Source of the DNA: Streptomyces sp. NBC_01788
GTDB lineage: Bacteria; Actinomycetota; Actinomycetes; Streptomycetales; Streptomycetaceae
Direction: 5' to 3'
Length of the DNA stretch: 64,000 bases
Assembly (NCBI RefSeq): GCF_035917575.1
Contig: NZ_CP109090.1
Coordinates: forward strand, 2,728,001 to 2,792,000
Every line of letters begins with the position of its first letter. Position 1 is the first letter of the stretch. The position numbers were made by a program, and so were the translations under genes. The notes below the pieces were generated by a model. That model made no database searches and was not told the DNA's origin. It was given only the letters and a program-made list of their open reading frames with translations. This document shows positions 34,547-45,800 of this stretch, piece after piece.

Positions 34547-37240
34547 TCAGTCCCGCGCCACCCGCATTCCCGCACCCGCCCCGGTCACCGCGAGCGCCCC
34601 GTCCCGGTCCGTGCGCAGCACCACCGCGCCCAGCGCCCGCAGCGCCGCGACGGTGGGGGGAGCCGGGTGCCCGTAGGGGTTGTCCGCGCCGCAGGAGATC
34701 AGGGCCAGGCGCGGGGCCGCCACACGTATCAGGTCCGGGCTCTGGAACGCCGAGCCGTGATGGGCGACCTTGAGCACGTCCACGCCCGCCAGTCGCGCGC
34801 TCATCGGTGAGTCCAACAGCGCCTGCTGGGCCGGGGGTTCGAGGTCGCCCAGGAGCAGCAGCCGCAGTCCGCCGGAGCGGACGAGCAGCGTGACGCTGGC
34901 GTCGTTGGGTCCGTCCGGGTCCGGGGCGGGGGACGGTGGCGGCCACAGGACCTGCCAGGTCAGGTCGCCGGTGCCGCGCTGCTCGCCGGCGCCGGCGTGG
35001 GTGAGCGGAATGCCGCGGCGGGCTGCCTCTCTCCGTACGGACTCGGCCTGCTGCGCGGGTTCTTCGTATCCGGTCGTCTCGATCGCGCCCACCGCCCGTC
35101 CGCGCAGTACGCCCGGCAGGCCGGCCACGTGGTCGGCGTGGAAGTGGGTCAGCACGACCAGCGGGACCCTGGTGACGCCGAGCTTGCGCAGGCAGTGGTC
35201 CACCAGCGTCGGGTCGGGACCGGCGTCCACGACCACACCGGCGCCGTGACCCGCGGCGAGCACCGTCGCGTCGCCCTGCCCCACGTCGCACATCGCGAAC
35301 CGCCAGCCCGGCGGCGGCCAGCCGGTGATCACCCGGGTCAGCGGCGGCGGCTGTACGACCACCAGCAGGAGCACCACCCCGCAGACCGCACAGACCCAGG
35401 GGTGTCTCAGCATCCGCCGGCCCACGAGCACGGCCGCCGCCGTGACGAGGGCCAGCAGCAGCGCACCGGTCCAGCTGTCCGGCCAGTCCACTCCCCCGCC
35501 GGGCTGGGCCGCCCCGGTCCTGGCCACGCCCGCGATCCACCCGGCCGGCCAACTCGCGCACCAGGCGAGCGCCTTCGCCACCGGCATCGCGAGCGTCGCC
35601 GTCGCCAGCGCCGCGAAACCCAGCACCGTGGCGGGCGCGACGGCGGCCTCCGCGAGCAGGTTGCACGGCACCGCCACCAGGCTCACCCGGGCCGACAACA
35701 GGACGACGACGGGCGCGCACAGCGCCTGCGCCGCGGCCGCCGCGGCCAGCGCCTCGGCCGCCCGGGCGGGCACCCGGCGCCGGCGCAGCGCCGCGCTCCA
35801 GCGGGGCGCGAGGGTGAGCAGGGCCCCGGTGGCCAGCACCGACAGCAGGAAGCCGTAACTGCGCGACAGCCATGGGTCGTAGAGCACCAGCAGCAGAACG
35901 GCCGTCGCCAGGGCGGGAAGCAGCGATCTGCGGCGCCCGGTCGCGAGGGCGAGCAGCGCCACCGCTCCGCAGGCCGCGGCCCGCAGCACACTCGGGTCGG
36001 GCCGGCACACGACGACGAACCCCAGAGTGAGCGCGGCTCCGAGCAGCGCGGTGCCGCGCAGGGTGAGGCCGAGCCGCGGCGCCAGGCCACGGCGCTCCAC
36101 CCGCTGGGCCAGGCCCGGTGGCCCCAGGAGCAGGACGAGGAGGATGGTGAGGTTGCTCCCGGAGACGGCCAGAAGGTGGGTGAGGTCCGTCGCCTTGAAC
36201 GCCTCGTCGAGTTCGAGGGTGATCCGCGAGGTGTCTCCGACGACCAGTCCCGGCAGCAGGGCCCGCGCGTCCGCCGGCAGGCCGTCGGTCGCCGCCCGCA
36301 GCCCGGCGCGCAGCCGGCCCGCCAGCCGCTGCGGCGCGGACGGCTCGGCCACCACCTCGGGCGCCGCCCGGTCCCGGACCCGGAGGACCGCCGCGATCCG
36401 GTCGCCGCCCGTCATCGGGGGCTCCAGCCGCGCGGTCACTCTCAGCCGGGTGGACGGCAGCAGCCCGAGCCAGGGCGAGCGCTGCGCCTCTTCCGCGGGG
36501 CGTCCGCCGTGCCCGCCCGGCACATGGCCCCCTGACGGGCTCTCGGCGCGGGCCGCCGCCTGTGAACCGGTGTTGACGAGGATCAGTACCGGAGTCCGGG
36601 TCACCACGGCCGCCGCCGAACCTGGCCGGTCGACGCGCAGCACCTCGGCGTCCATCCGCACGGAGGCGGGTGCCTGGCGGTCGCCGCGGATCCGGGGGCG
36701 GGTGAGCCGGGGGTCGGAGGTCAGTTCCACCTCGGCGGTCACCGTGGCGAACTGCCGTGCCAGAGCGGGCACCGGCCCCCGCCGGACGTCCGCTCCGTGG
36801 AGCCCGGCGGACACGGCTGCCGCGGCGGCGGCGAGCAGCGCTGCGGCAGCGGAGGTACGCGTCCACGAGGCATGCGACCGGGGCCGCCCGGCGGCTGGGG
36901 CGGGCGACTGTCCCGTCGCGGGTGTTCTCCGGCTTCCGCCGCGCCGGCAGAGCAGGAGTACGGCGGCGGCGAGGCAGACGACCACGAAGCCGGTCACCCG
37001 GCCCGGGGAGACATCCAGCGCCACCGCCGCCGTCGCCCAGGCCGCGAGGGCGGACGGGACGAGCCGGAGGTCCACCGGTCCTTCCTGCCGGGGGTGGGCG
37101 GCTCCCAGCCGCTTGCCGGAGGCGGCGTGCACCTCCGGGCGGGTGTGGGACGGATCGGGCGCGGGCTCGGCCGGGGTCGTGCGGCCGGGAAGCGCGGGCT
37201 CTCGCCCGGGATCGGTGTAGGGGGCGGTGTGCGGGCTCAT
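34547..37240 (-). CDS. comEC: ComEC/Rec2 family DNA-uptake channel protein
   Basis: An 897-residue polytopic membrane protein. A Pro-rich N-terminus is followed by hydrophobic segments, an extracellular-type OB region, the Competence domain (LLAVSGSNLTILL) and a C-terminal metallo-beta-lactamase domain with LTHFHADHVAGLPG near residue 700. It would carry single-stranded DNA across the membrane. Its ATG overlaps the comEA TGA as ATGA. Natural competence is not established for Streptomyces, so the role is inferred from the family. Confidence 0.9.
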   Translation of the reverse strand: MSPHTAPYTDPGREPALPGRTTPAEPAPDPSHTRPEVHAASGKRLGAAHPRQEGPVDLRLVPSALAAWATAAVALDVSPGRVTGFVVVCLAAAVLLLCRRGGSRRTPATGQSPAPAAGRPRSHASWTRTSAAAALLAAAAAAVSAGLHGADVRRGPVPALARQFATVTAEVELTSDPRLTRPRIRGDRQAPASVRMDAEVLRVDRPGSAAAVVTRTPVLILVNTGSQAAARAESPSGGHVPGGHGGRPAEEAQRSPWLGLLPSTRLRVTARLEPPMTGGDRIAAVLRVRDRAAPEVVAEPSAPQRLAGRLRAGLRAATDGLPADARALLPGLVVGDTSRITLELDEAFKATDLTHLLAVSGSNLTILLVLLLGPPGLAQRVERRGLAPRLGLTLRGTALLGAALTLGFVVVCRPDPSVLRAAACGAVALLALATGRRRSLLPALATAVLLLVLYDPWLSRSYGFLLSVLATGALLTLAPRWSAALRRRRVPARAAEALAAAAAAQALCAPVVVLLSARVSLVAVPCNLLAEAAVAPATVLGFAALATATLAMPVAKALAWCASWPAGWIAGVARTGAAQPGGGVDWPDSWTGALLLALVTAAAVLVGRRMLRHPWVCAVCGVVLLLVVVQPPPLTRVITGWPPPGWRFAMCDVGQGDATVLAAGHGAGVVVDAGPDPTLVDHCLRKLGVTRVPLVVLTHFHADHVAGLPGVLRGRAVGAIETTGYEEPAQQAESVRREAARRGIPLTHAGAGEQRGTGDLTWQVLWPPPSPAPDPDGPNDASVTLLVRSGGLRLLLLGDLEPPAQQALLDSPMSARLAGVDVLKVAHHGSAFQSPDLIRVAAPRLALISCGADNPYGHPAPPTVAALRALGAVVLRTDRDGALAVTGAGAGMRVARD

Positions 37241-39183
37241 GGGCTGACCAGGTCGCGCAGATCGGCGAAGCGGCGGGTGCCGATGCCACTGACCTGACGC
37301 AGTTGGTCCACCGAGCGGAAGCCGCCGTGCTGCGTGCGGTAGTCGATGATGCGCCGGGCCAGCACCGGACCGACGCCGGGCAGGGTCTGCAACTGTTCCG
37401 CGGTGGCCGTGCTGAGGGCGACCGGCGCGGTGGACGTGCCCGCGCTATCCGTACCGGGCGCTCCGGCTGGTCCCGGCCCGGGGGCATCCGGTGCGGCGGC
37501 GGGGGCCGGGCCGCCGACGACGACGTGTTCGCCGTCCACGAGGAAGCGGGCCCGGTTGAGGCCGTCGGTGTTGGTGCCAGGGCGCACCCCACCGGCCGCC
37601 TGGAGCGCGTCGGCGACCCGCGAACCGGCCGGCAGGTGCTGGATCCCGGGGCTCCGGACCTTGCCGCTGACGTCCACCACGATCTCCGTGCCGGGGGACG
37701 CCGCGGGGCCCCGCGCGGTGACCGGGGCCCCGGTCTGGGCGGCCTTGTCCCGTCCCTGCTCCTCGTGGGGAGCCACGGCGCGCATCACCTCGGGTGCCTG
37801 GACCGTCTGCGTACGGCCGCTCCAGAAGTGCTGCACGGCGAAGAGCGCGGCGACGGCGAACAGTACGGTGAGCGCGACCACGTTCCTGCGCTCCAGCCCG
37901 CACCGCGTCTGCAACCACAACGGCATCCGCTCGCGCACCGCGGCCCCGGCCCGCTCCCGCCAGTCCGGCACCACGGCAGGACCCACGAGCCCCACCTCGG
38001 CGCCGCCGTCCGCCCCCGAGGCACCCCGCAGGTCCGTCTCCGGGGCACTCCGTGCGCCCGCCTCCACGGTGCCCCGCACAGCCACGCCTGCCGCGCTCGC
38101 CCGGCCCGTCGCCGCCGGGCCCATCCCAACCGCCATGGCCGAGCAGGGCACTTCCCTCACCGCGCCGGAGTTAGCGCGGCCCGGGACGGCCGGACTCACG
38201 TCTGCCAAACCCCCGTCGGCCAACACGGCCGAGCCGGCACCGACCACGTCGGAGGCCCAAGCGCCGATCGCAGCCGGGCCCGCACCGGCCGACCCTCTGC
38301 CAACCCCGGCCGCCGAGCCCGCGACCGCCGCCGCACCGGCGGCTCGGGCCGCGACTGCCCTGCTCGCGCGTACCAGCCCGCCATCGGCCACCGCAGCCGG
38401 ACCCACCTCCCGCGCGGCGAGAAAACCCGCTTCGCCCAAGCCAGTCGAATCCGCACCACCCATCACGGGCGGACCCGCAGCCGCCGCACTCGGCTCACTT
38501 ACGGCAGTAGCAACGTCGGCCGGAACAGTCAGGGCCGTATCGCTCACCGCGTGCGGGCCCACGACAGCAGGGCCCGCCTCGCGCACGGCGGCAAATCCCC
38601 CGTGGCCCAAGGCAGTCGAAGCCTTGTCACCCACGGCAAGCGGACCCGCGCCCGCCGCGCCTGACTTCCGCACCACGCCAAGGCCCGCATCCGCCATGCC
38701 GGCCGACTCGTTGCCGCCCCCCGCAAGCCGTCCCGCGGCCGCCCGGCTCGGCGGCCCGAGTGCCTCCGGCGGCGCGCACGCCTCCGTCCGACGGCGGCTC
38801 GGTGGCGGGTGTGGCTCGTCCGGTGGGCGGGCGGTCCGGTTCGGAGGCGCGGTGGCCCAGGACGGCCTGGGTCGCAGCGGCCGCGTCGGCGGCATCAGGT
38901 CAACGCCGTCAGAGCTCTCAGGGCCGCCACCATCAGGGCCCTCAGAACCGTCACAGCCGGTCCCGTACCTGTGCTCCGCTCCCGGGAAGCCGCTACCCGG
39001 TTCCCCGGTCCGCGCGGCGCGTTCGGCGAACAGCGTCCGCGCGCGCCGGTGCAGGTCCTCCGCCGAGGTGTGAGAGCCCCGGCGGGCCGGTGGGCGGCGG
39101 TGGCGGGTGCGACCGTCCGAATCGGGGGCGCGCCCCGGGCCGCTGGTCGCCGCCGCTGTGCGTGAGCGTGATCGAAGTGCCAT
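37237..39183 (-). CDS. comEA: ComEA family helix-hairpin-helix DNA-binding protein, extended
   Basis: A 648-residue membrane-anchored protein. A single transmembrane segment (VVALTVLFAVAALFAVQHFW) lies near residue 443, followed by an SLBB domain (IVVDVSGKVRSPGIQHLPAGS) and a C-terminal double helix-hairpin-helix (LQTLPGVGPVLARRIIDYR, SGIGTRRFADL). The N-terminal ~440 residues are unusually long. Residues ~150-400 are an Ala/Gly/Val-rich low-complexity stretch with decayed repeats of the type GLGEAGFLAAREVGPAAV. The ATG at 39183 starts MALRSRSRT. It is coupled to comEC. Confidence 0.85.
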   Translation of the reverse strand: MALRSRSRTAAATSGPGRAPDSDGRTRHRRPPARRGSHTSAEDLHRRARTLFAERAARTGEPGSGFPGAEHRYGTGCDGSEGPDGGGPESSDGVDLMPPTRPLRPRPSWATAPPNRTARPPDEPHPPPSRRRTEACAPPEALGPPSRAAAGRLAGGGNESAGMADAGLGVVRKSGAAGAGPLAVGDKASTALGHGGFAAVREAGPAVVGPHAVSDTALTVPADVATAVSEPSAAAAGPPVMGGADSTGLGEAGFLAAREVGPAAVADGGLVRASRAVAARAAGAAAVAGSAAGVGRGSAGAGPAAIGAWASDVVGAGSAVLADGGLADVSPAVPGRANSGAVREVPCSAMAVGMGPAATGRASAAGVAVRGTVEAGARSAPETDLRGASGADGGAEVGLVGPAVVPDWRERAGAAVRERMPLWLQTRCGLERRNVVALTVLFAVAALFAVQHFWSGRTQTVQAPEVMRAVAPHEEQGRDKAAQTGAPVTARGPAASPGTEIVVDVSGKVRSPGIQHLPAGSRVADALQAAGGVRPGTNTDGLNRARFLVDGEHVVVGGPAPAAAPDAPGPGPAGAPGTDSAGTSTAPVALSTATAEQLQTLPGVGPVLARRIIDYRTQHGGFRSVDQLRQVSGIGTRRFADLRDLVSP

Positions 39184-39279
39184 GCCAGGAGCATCCGACA
39201 ACCCGGCACACACGTGATGATCTTGCTCAATTTCCGGGGACTATCCCCCAGTTGTGGACAACTCACTCACCCGTACGGG

Positions 39280-40125
39280 TCAGCGGGGCGAGACCACGAC
39301 CGCCAGCAGCCCCGGTCCGGTGTGTGCGCCGATCACCGCCCCGACCTCGCTGACATGCAGGTCGGCCAGGCCGGACACCCGGGTGCGCAGCCGGTCCGCG
39401 AGGGCCGACGCCCGTTCGGGGGCGGCGAGATGGTGGACGGCGACATCGACGTCCGCCCCACCCGCGCGCTCGGCCACGATCTCCTCGAGCCGGGCGATCG
39501 CCCTCGAGGCGGTACGCACCTTCTCCAGGAGCTCGATGCGGCCGTCCTGCAACTGGAGCAGCGGTTTCACGGCGAGCGCGGAACCCAGCAGCGCCTGTGC
39601 CGCTCCGATGCGGCCGCCGCGGCGCAGATAGTCGAGGGTGTCGACGTAGAAGAAGGCGGAGGTGCCCGCGGCACGCTTCTCGGCGGCCGCGACCGCCTCG
39701 TCCACCGTGCCGCCGGCCTCCGCGGTCTCGGCCGCGGCCAGGGCGCAGAAGCCGAGCGCCATCGCGACCATCCCGGTGTCCACCACCCGTACCGGGACCG
39801 GCGCCTCACGCGCGGCCAGCACCGCGGCGTCGTACGTGCCGGAGAGTTCCGCGGACAGATGCAGGGAGACGATGCCGCTCGCGCCGGACTCCGCGACTGT
39901 GCGGTAGGTCTCGGCGAACTGCTGGGGGCTGGGGCGCGAGGTGGTGACGAACCGCCGCTTCTGCAGCGCCTGCGCGAGGGAACGCGTCGAGATCTCGGTG
40001 CCCTCTTCGAGCGCCTGGTCGCCGAGGACCACGGTCAGCGGAACCGCGGTGATGCCGTGGCGCTCCATCGTCCACGGCGGCAGGTAGGCCGTTGAATCGG
40101 TGACGATCGCGACATGGCGGGACAT
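39280..40125 (-). CDS. DegV family fatty-acid-binding protein
   Basis: A 281-residue protein of the DegV/FakB family, whose members bind a fatty acid and present it to a kinase such as FakA. Family motifs: VAIVTDSTAYLP at the N-terminus, TTSRPSPQQF, LSAELSGTYDAA and GALL/LLGSALAVKPLLQL. The final GLLAVVVSP closes the fold. The ATG start at 40125 is clear. It lies 97 bp from comEA on the same strand. Confidence 0.9.
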   Translation of the reverse strand: MSRHVAIVTDSTAYLPPWTMERHGITAVPLTVVLGDQALEEGTEISTRSLAQALQKRRFVTTSRPSPQQFAETYRTVAESGASGIVSLHLSAELSGTYDAAVLAAREAPVPVRVVDTGMVAMALGFCALAAAETAEAGGTVDEAVAAAEKRAAGTSAFFYVDTLDYLRRGGRIGAAQALLGSALAVKPLLQLQDGRIELLEKVRTASRAIARLEEIVAERAGGADVDVAVHHLAAPERASALADRLRTRVSGLADLHVSEVGAVIGAHTGPGLLAVVVSPR

Positions 40126-40209
40126 GAGCTGGAGGTTACCTGCCGTAGTGCCCCGACGGCAGCCCAGCCCCTCTCACCGGGTCAGGTGTGGCCGGATCGG
40201 GGCCGTGAA

Positions 40210-40965
40210 TCAAGTCGTGCTCTCGGGGCGGGGCTTCTTCTGCCACGGGTAGGCGGGGCGACGGCCCGACGGGGTGATGGCCGGCCGGGCCGGCTCCTCG
40301 GCGGAGGCCTGCCGCGGGGCCCCGGACCAGGTGGGCGAATCCGCCCCGGGGGCCGGGGACTCGGCCGTCCGCCCGGCCGCCGGTCCGGCCGCCCCGGTCG
40401 TGTGCTCGGTCGTCGGCTCGGCCGTGGTCCAGTGGCGCAGCGCGCCGGCCTCCATGTCGATCTGGGCGCTCAGTGTGTCCAGGTCGTCGTCGGCGAAGCG
40501 GCGGGCGCGGTCGCGGGCCGCCCAGCGCAGCGACTCGGCCGACTCCGTGATGCGCCGGGTGCGTTCACGCAGAACCGGAAGCCGCTCGCTGAGCGTCGCC
40601 CGGTCCGGGTCGGCCTCCAGTCGTTTGAGGTCCGTGTCCAGTTCGCGCCCGTGCGCGCTGAGCCGCTCGAACAGGGCGATGGACTCCTTGAGGGACTCGT
40701 CCTCGCGCACGCCCGCGTACAGGGCGTCCTGGGTGGCGCGCATCGAGGTGCGCAGGGTGAGCCGGAGCTGGGCCAGTTCGCCCGCCGGGCCGGGCTGGGC
40801 GAAGGACTTGGCCCGCAGTGTGTGGTCCTCGACCGTGCGGCGGGCCTGGGTGATGGTGCGGTCCACACTGCGCTTGGCGGCCCCGACCACCTTCACCGCG
40901 GCGAAGACGCCGAGCGCCACGAAGACCACGAAGAGGAGGACGAGGACGGTGACGACTGTTTCCAC
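40210..40965 (-). CDS. membrane-anchored coiled-coil protein, unknown function
   Basis: A 251-residue protein with one N-terminal transmembrane helix (VVTVLVLLFVVFVALGVFAAV). A long charged helical region (~residues 30-175) follows, rich in Arg, Glu and Leu heptads, and then a Pro/Ala/Thr-rich tail ending YPWQKKPRPE. I do not recognise a family. It lies between degV and leuS on the same strand. Confidence 0.7.
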   Translation of the reverse strand: METVVTVLVLLFVVFVALGVFAAVKVVGAAKRSVDRTITQARRTVEDHTLRAKSFAQPGPAGELAQLRLTLRTSMRATQDALYAGVREDESLKESIALFERLSAHGRELDTDLKRLEADPDRATLSERLPVLRERTRRITESAESLRWAARDRARRFADDDLDTLSAQIDMEAGALRHWTTAEPTTEHTTGAAGPAAGRTAESPAPGADSPTWSGAPRQASAEEPARPAITPSGRRPAYPWQKKPRPESTT

Positions 40966-41125
40966 GGCGCTCCTCCTCCGGCTGGCGCGGCACAGGTCGC
41001 GCCGCCCTTCAACGGTAAACGCAACGGGCAGGTCCCGGGTTCCGCAAGAACCCCGAACCTGCCCGTAGGGGACTACCCCGAGGCGCTCACGCCCCGGCCG
41101 TCACGCGCCCGCCACGAACGAACGC

Positions 41126-44035
<2,910 letters not shown>

Positions 44036-44090
44036 GGTCCTCAAAGCTCCATCGATCGTCTCTGCCCACGGCTGCGACTTTCCAGAAACG

Positions 44091-44115
44091 AAAAATCCCC
44101 TCGCACAGGAGGGGA
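44091..44115 (-). terminator. U-tailed attenuator terminator upstream of leuS
   Basis: On the minus strand TCCCCTC, six-base loop, GAGGGGA is followed by TTTTT, a classic intrinsic terminator 56 bases before the leuS start. True U-runs are uncommon in this genome, which supports a regulatory function. Confidence 0.8.
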
Positions 44116-44128
44116 CGCCGCGCCGATG

Positions 44129-44156
44129 CCGACCGTCCTGTTGGTCCGGCGGTCGG
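44129..44156 (-). promoter_or_regulatory. leader hairpin between leucine leader peptide and attenuator
   Basis: CCGACCG pairs with CGGTCGG across a 14-base loop, starting seven bases after the leader stop codon. It is the expected pause or antiterminator-competing hairpin. A further possible pairing joins GCCGCGC at the end of the leader ORF with GCGCGGC just before the terminator. Confidence 0.6.
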
Positions 44157-44162
44157 GACTGA

Positions 44163-44201
44163 TCAGCGCGGCTCGCTAAGCAGAAGGCGTACGGCACGCA
44201 T
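44163..44201 (-). CDS. leucine leader peptide for leuS attenuation
   Basis: A 12-residue [15 protein letters not shown], with consecutive Leu codons CTT CTG CTT and a TGA stop. CTT is rare in this GC-rich genome, so the run is a sensitive gauge of charged tRNA-Leu. TACCCT lies six bases upstream of the ATG, so the transcript may be leaderless. It is followed by a hairpin, a U-tailed terminator and leuS. Leucine leader peptides are established for actinobacterial leucine genes; use for leuS here is inferred from position. Confidence 0.75.
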   Translation of the reverse strand: MRAVRLLLSEPR

Positions 44202-44380
44202 GGCGTCAGGGTACCGCAGGCGTCGAGCCCGGGGCGACGAGCGTCCACGGGACGGGACGCGGCCCTCGGCGAGCCGTGAGGGACCGGGGGTCCGCCGGTG
44301 AAGGTTCAGAAAAACTGAACATCGTTCAAAGTTAACCCGGCGTAACGGAGCCTATGGGGACAACGTGAGCCTCAGCTGTG

Positions 44381-44396
44381 GCGTTGATAACAACGC
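44381..44396. promoter_or_regulatory. inverted repeat upstream of the redox module
   Basis: GCGTTG-ATAA-CAACGC, a perfect six-base inverted repeat in an AT-rich patch about 90 bp before the heme-protein start. It is a candidate operator; no regulator is assigned. Confidence 0.4.
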
Positions 44397-44483
44397 AATA
44401 ACTCAAACGGCGTACTGCTCGGTTTGGGGCCACTTAGAGTTCGTGCTCGGGACCGCTTTCCCGAACCGCTCGGAGTCGCCCCC

Positions 44484-45800
44484 ATGAACCCTCGTCGCAG
44501 TAACAGCTCGCTCCCCAAACCCGGTCGCTCGGCCTATGGGGTGGCGTCGGCTGTCGTCCTGCTCCTCATACCCGTGGTCGTGCTGGCCGGAGGCAGCCAG
44601 TTCCGCGAGTTCCTGAACTTCGGCGCGGGCGTGCTCTCCCTCGTCTCGCTCAGCTGCTCGGTGATCTGGGGCCTGGTCGCCCAGGACCGGATCATCCTCA
44701 ACACGCGCCAGCGGATCGTGGGGCAGGCGGTGCACCGGACCACCGCGGTCGCCTCGATCGCGTTCCTCCTGGTGCACATCACCACCAAGATCGTGCTGGG
44801 GCACACCCAGCTGATCGCCGCGGTCGTCCCGTTCTCGCTCGGTCTCACCGGGATCGAGGGCCTGGTGGGCCTCGGCTCCCTGGCCGGCCTGCTGATGATC
44901 TTCGTCGGCATCACCGGCGCGCTGCGCAGCAACTTCGCCACCCCCGCCCCGGTCGCGGCGCGCTGGCGGGCGATGCACATGCTGGCCTACCCGGCCTGGT
45001 GCGCGGCGCTGATCCATGGCCTGTACGCGGGCCGGGAGGCCAAGCCGATCTTCTTCATCCTCTACGGCCTGTCCCTGCTGGGCGTCATCGTGGCCCTGGC
45101 CGTGCGCGCGGCGCCGCGCCCGGTCAAGCGCAGGCTCGCCGACCAGCTGATGGCGGTGCTGGGCGGCGGCGAGCGGCCGGAGCTGGACGACCTGGACGCG
45201 AGCCGGGCCAGGGTCTCGGAGTCCGGACTGGCGGGCTACGAGAACGCACGCGGCGCGACGCCCCCGCGCGCCGACGCGACGAGGACCGCGCCGCGCGGAC
45301 CGCGCCCCGCCTCCCCGCTGTACGACACCCCCGCGCCCGCCGCGGAGCCCCAGCCCGGCTTCGCGGCCGCCTACCGGACCGTCGCGACGCCGCCGCCCGG
45401 GCAGTCCTTCGCGGCCGACCAGACCGCGCGCATGAACGTTCCGTTCGACCCGCAGGCCGCGGGTGCGGCGCCGCGCGTGGACGGCCCCGGCAGCACCTCG
45501 GGCAGCTGGCCGATCCCCTCGCCGCCGCCGGTCGGTGAGGCGCCCCCGTCGGCCTACGACCCGCTGAACGACACGGGGTACAACATCCCGGCCTACAACA
45601 ATCCGGGCGCCGCCGCGGGCACTCCCGCGTACGGCGGACGTGATGTGTACAACACCGGTGAGACGAACGCCCCCTACGGCACGTACAACCCCAACGACAC
45701 GTACAACAGCGGTCCCGCCAATGAAACACCCCCCGGCGCCTCCTACGACGCGCCGGGTTCGGGCGAAGCTTGGAACACGCCTTCCGGAGGCTACAGGTGA
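44484..45800 (+). CDS. ferric-reductase-like membrane heme protein with Pro/Tyr/Asn-rich tail
   Basis: A 438-residue protein. The first ~220 residues contain about six transmembrane helices. His residues in VHRTTAVASIAFLLVHITTK and RAMHMLAYPAWCAALIHGLY match the bis-heme arrangement of the ferric reductase/cytochrome b561-like family. The remaining half is a disordered cytoplasmic tail rich in Pro, Ala, Tyr and Asn (YNTGETNAPYGTYNPNDTYNSG-like). The ATG at 44484 gives a basic N-terminus. Its stop overlaps the start of the NuoF-like gene as GTGA, so the two products are made together. The electron acceptor is unknown. Confidence 0.8.
   Translation: MNPRRSNSSLPKPGRSAYGVASAVVLLLIPVVVLAGGSQFREFLNFGAGVLSLVSLSCSVIWGLVAQDRIILNTRQRIVGQAVHRTTAVASIAFLLVHITTKIVLGHTQLIAAVVPFSLGLTGIEGLVGLGSLAGLLMIFVGITGALRSNFATPAPVAARWRAMHMLAYPAWCAALIHGLYAGREAKPIFFILYGLSLLGVIVALAVRAAPRPVKRRLADQLMAVLGGGERPELDDLDASRARVSESGLAGYENARGATPPRADATRTAPRGPRPASPLYDTPAPAAEPQPGFAAAYRTVATPPPGQSFAADQTARMNVPFDPQAAGAAPRVDGPGSTSGSWPIPSPPPVGEAPPSAYDPLNDTGYNIPAYNNPGAAAGTPAYGGRDVYNTGETNAPYGTYNPNDTYNSGPANETPPGASYDAPGSGEAWNTPSGGYR

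Noticed and set aside
44036..44210. T-box riboswitch for leuS
   Set aside because: No T-box sequence or specifier stem is visible. A leader peptide with consecutive Leu codons plus a U-tailed terminator explains the region better.
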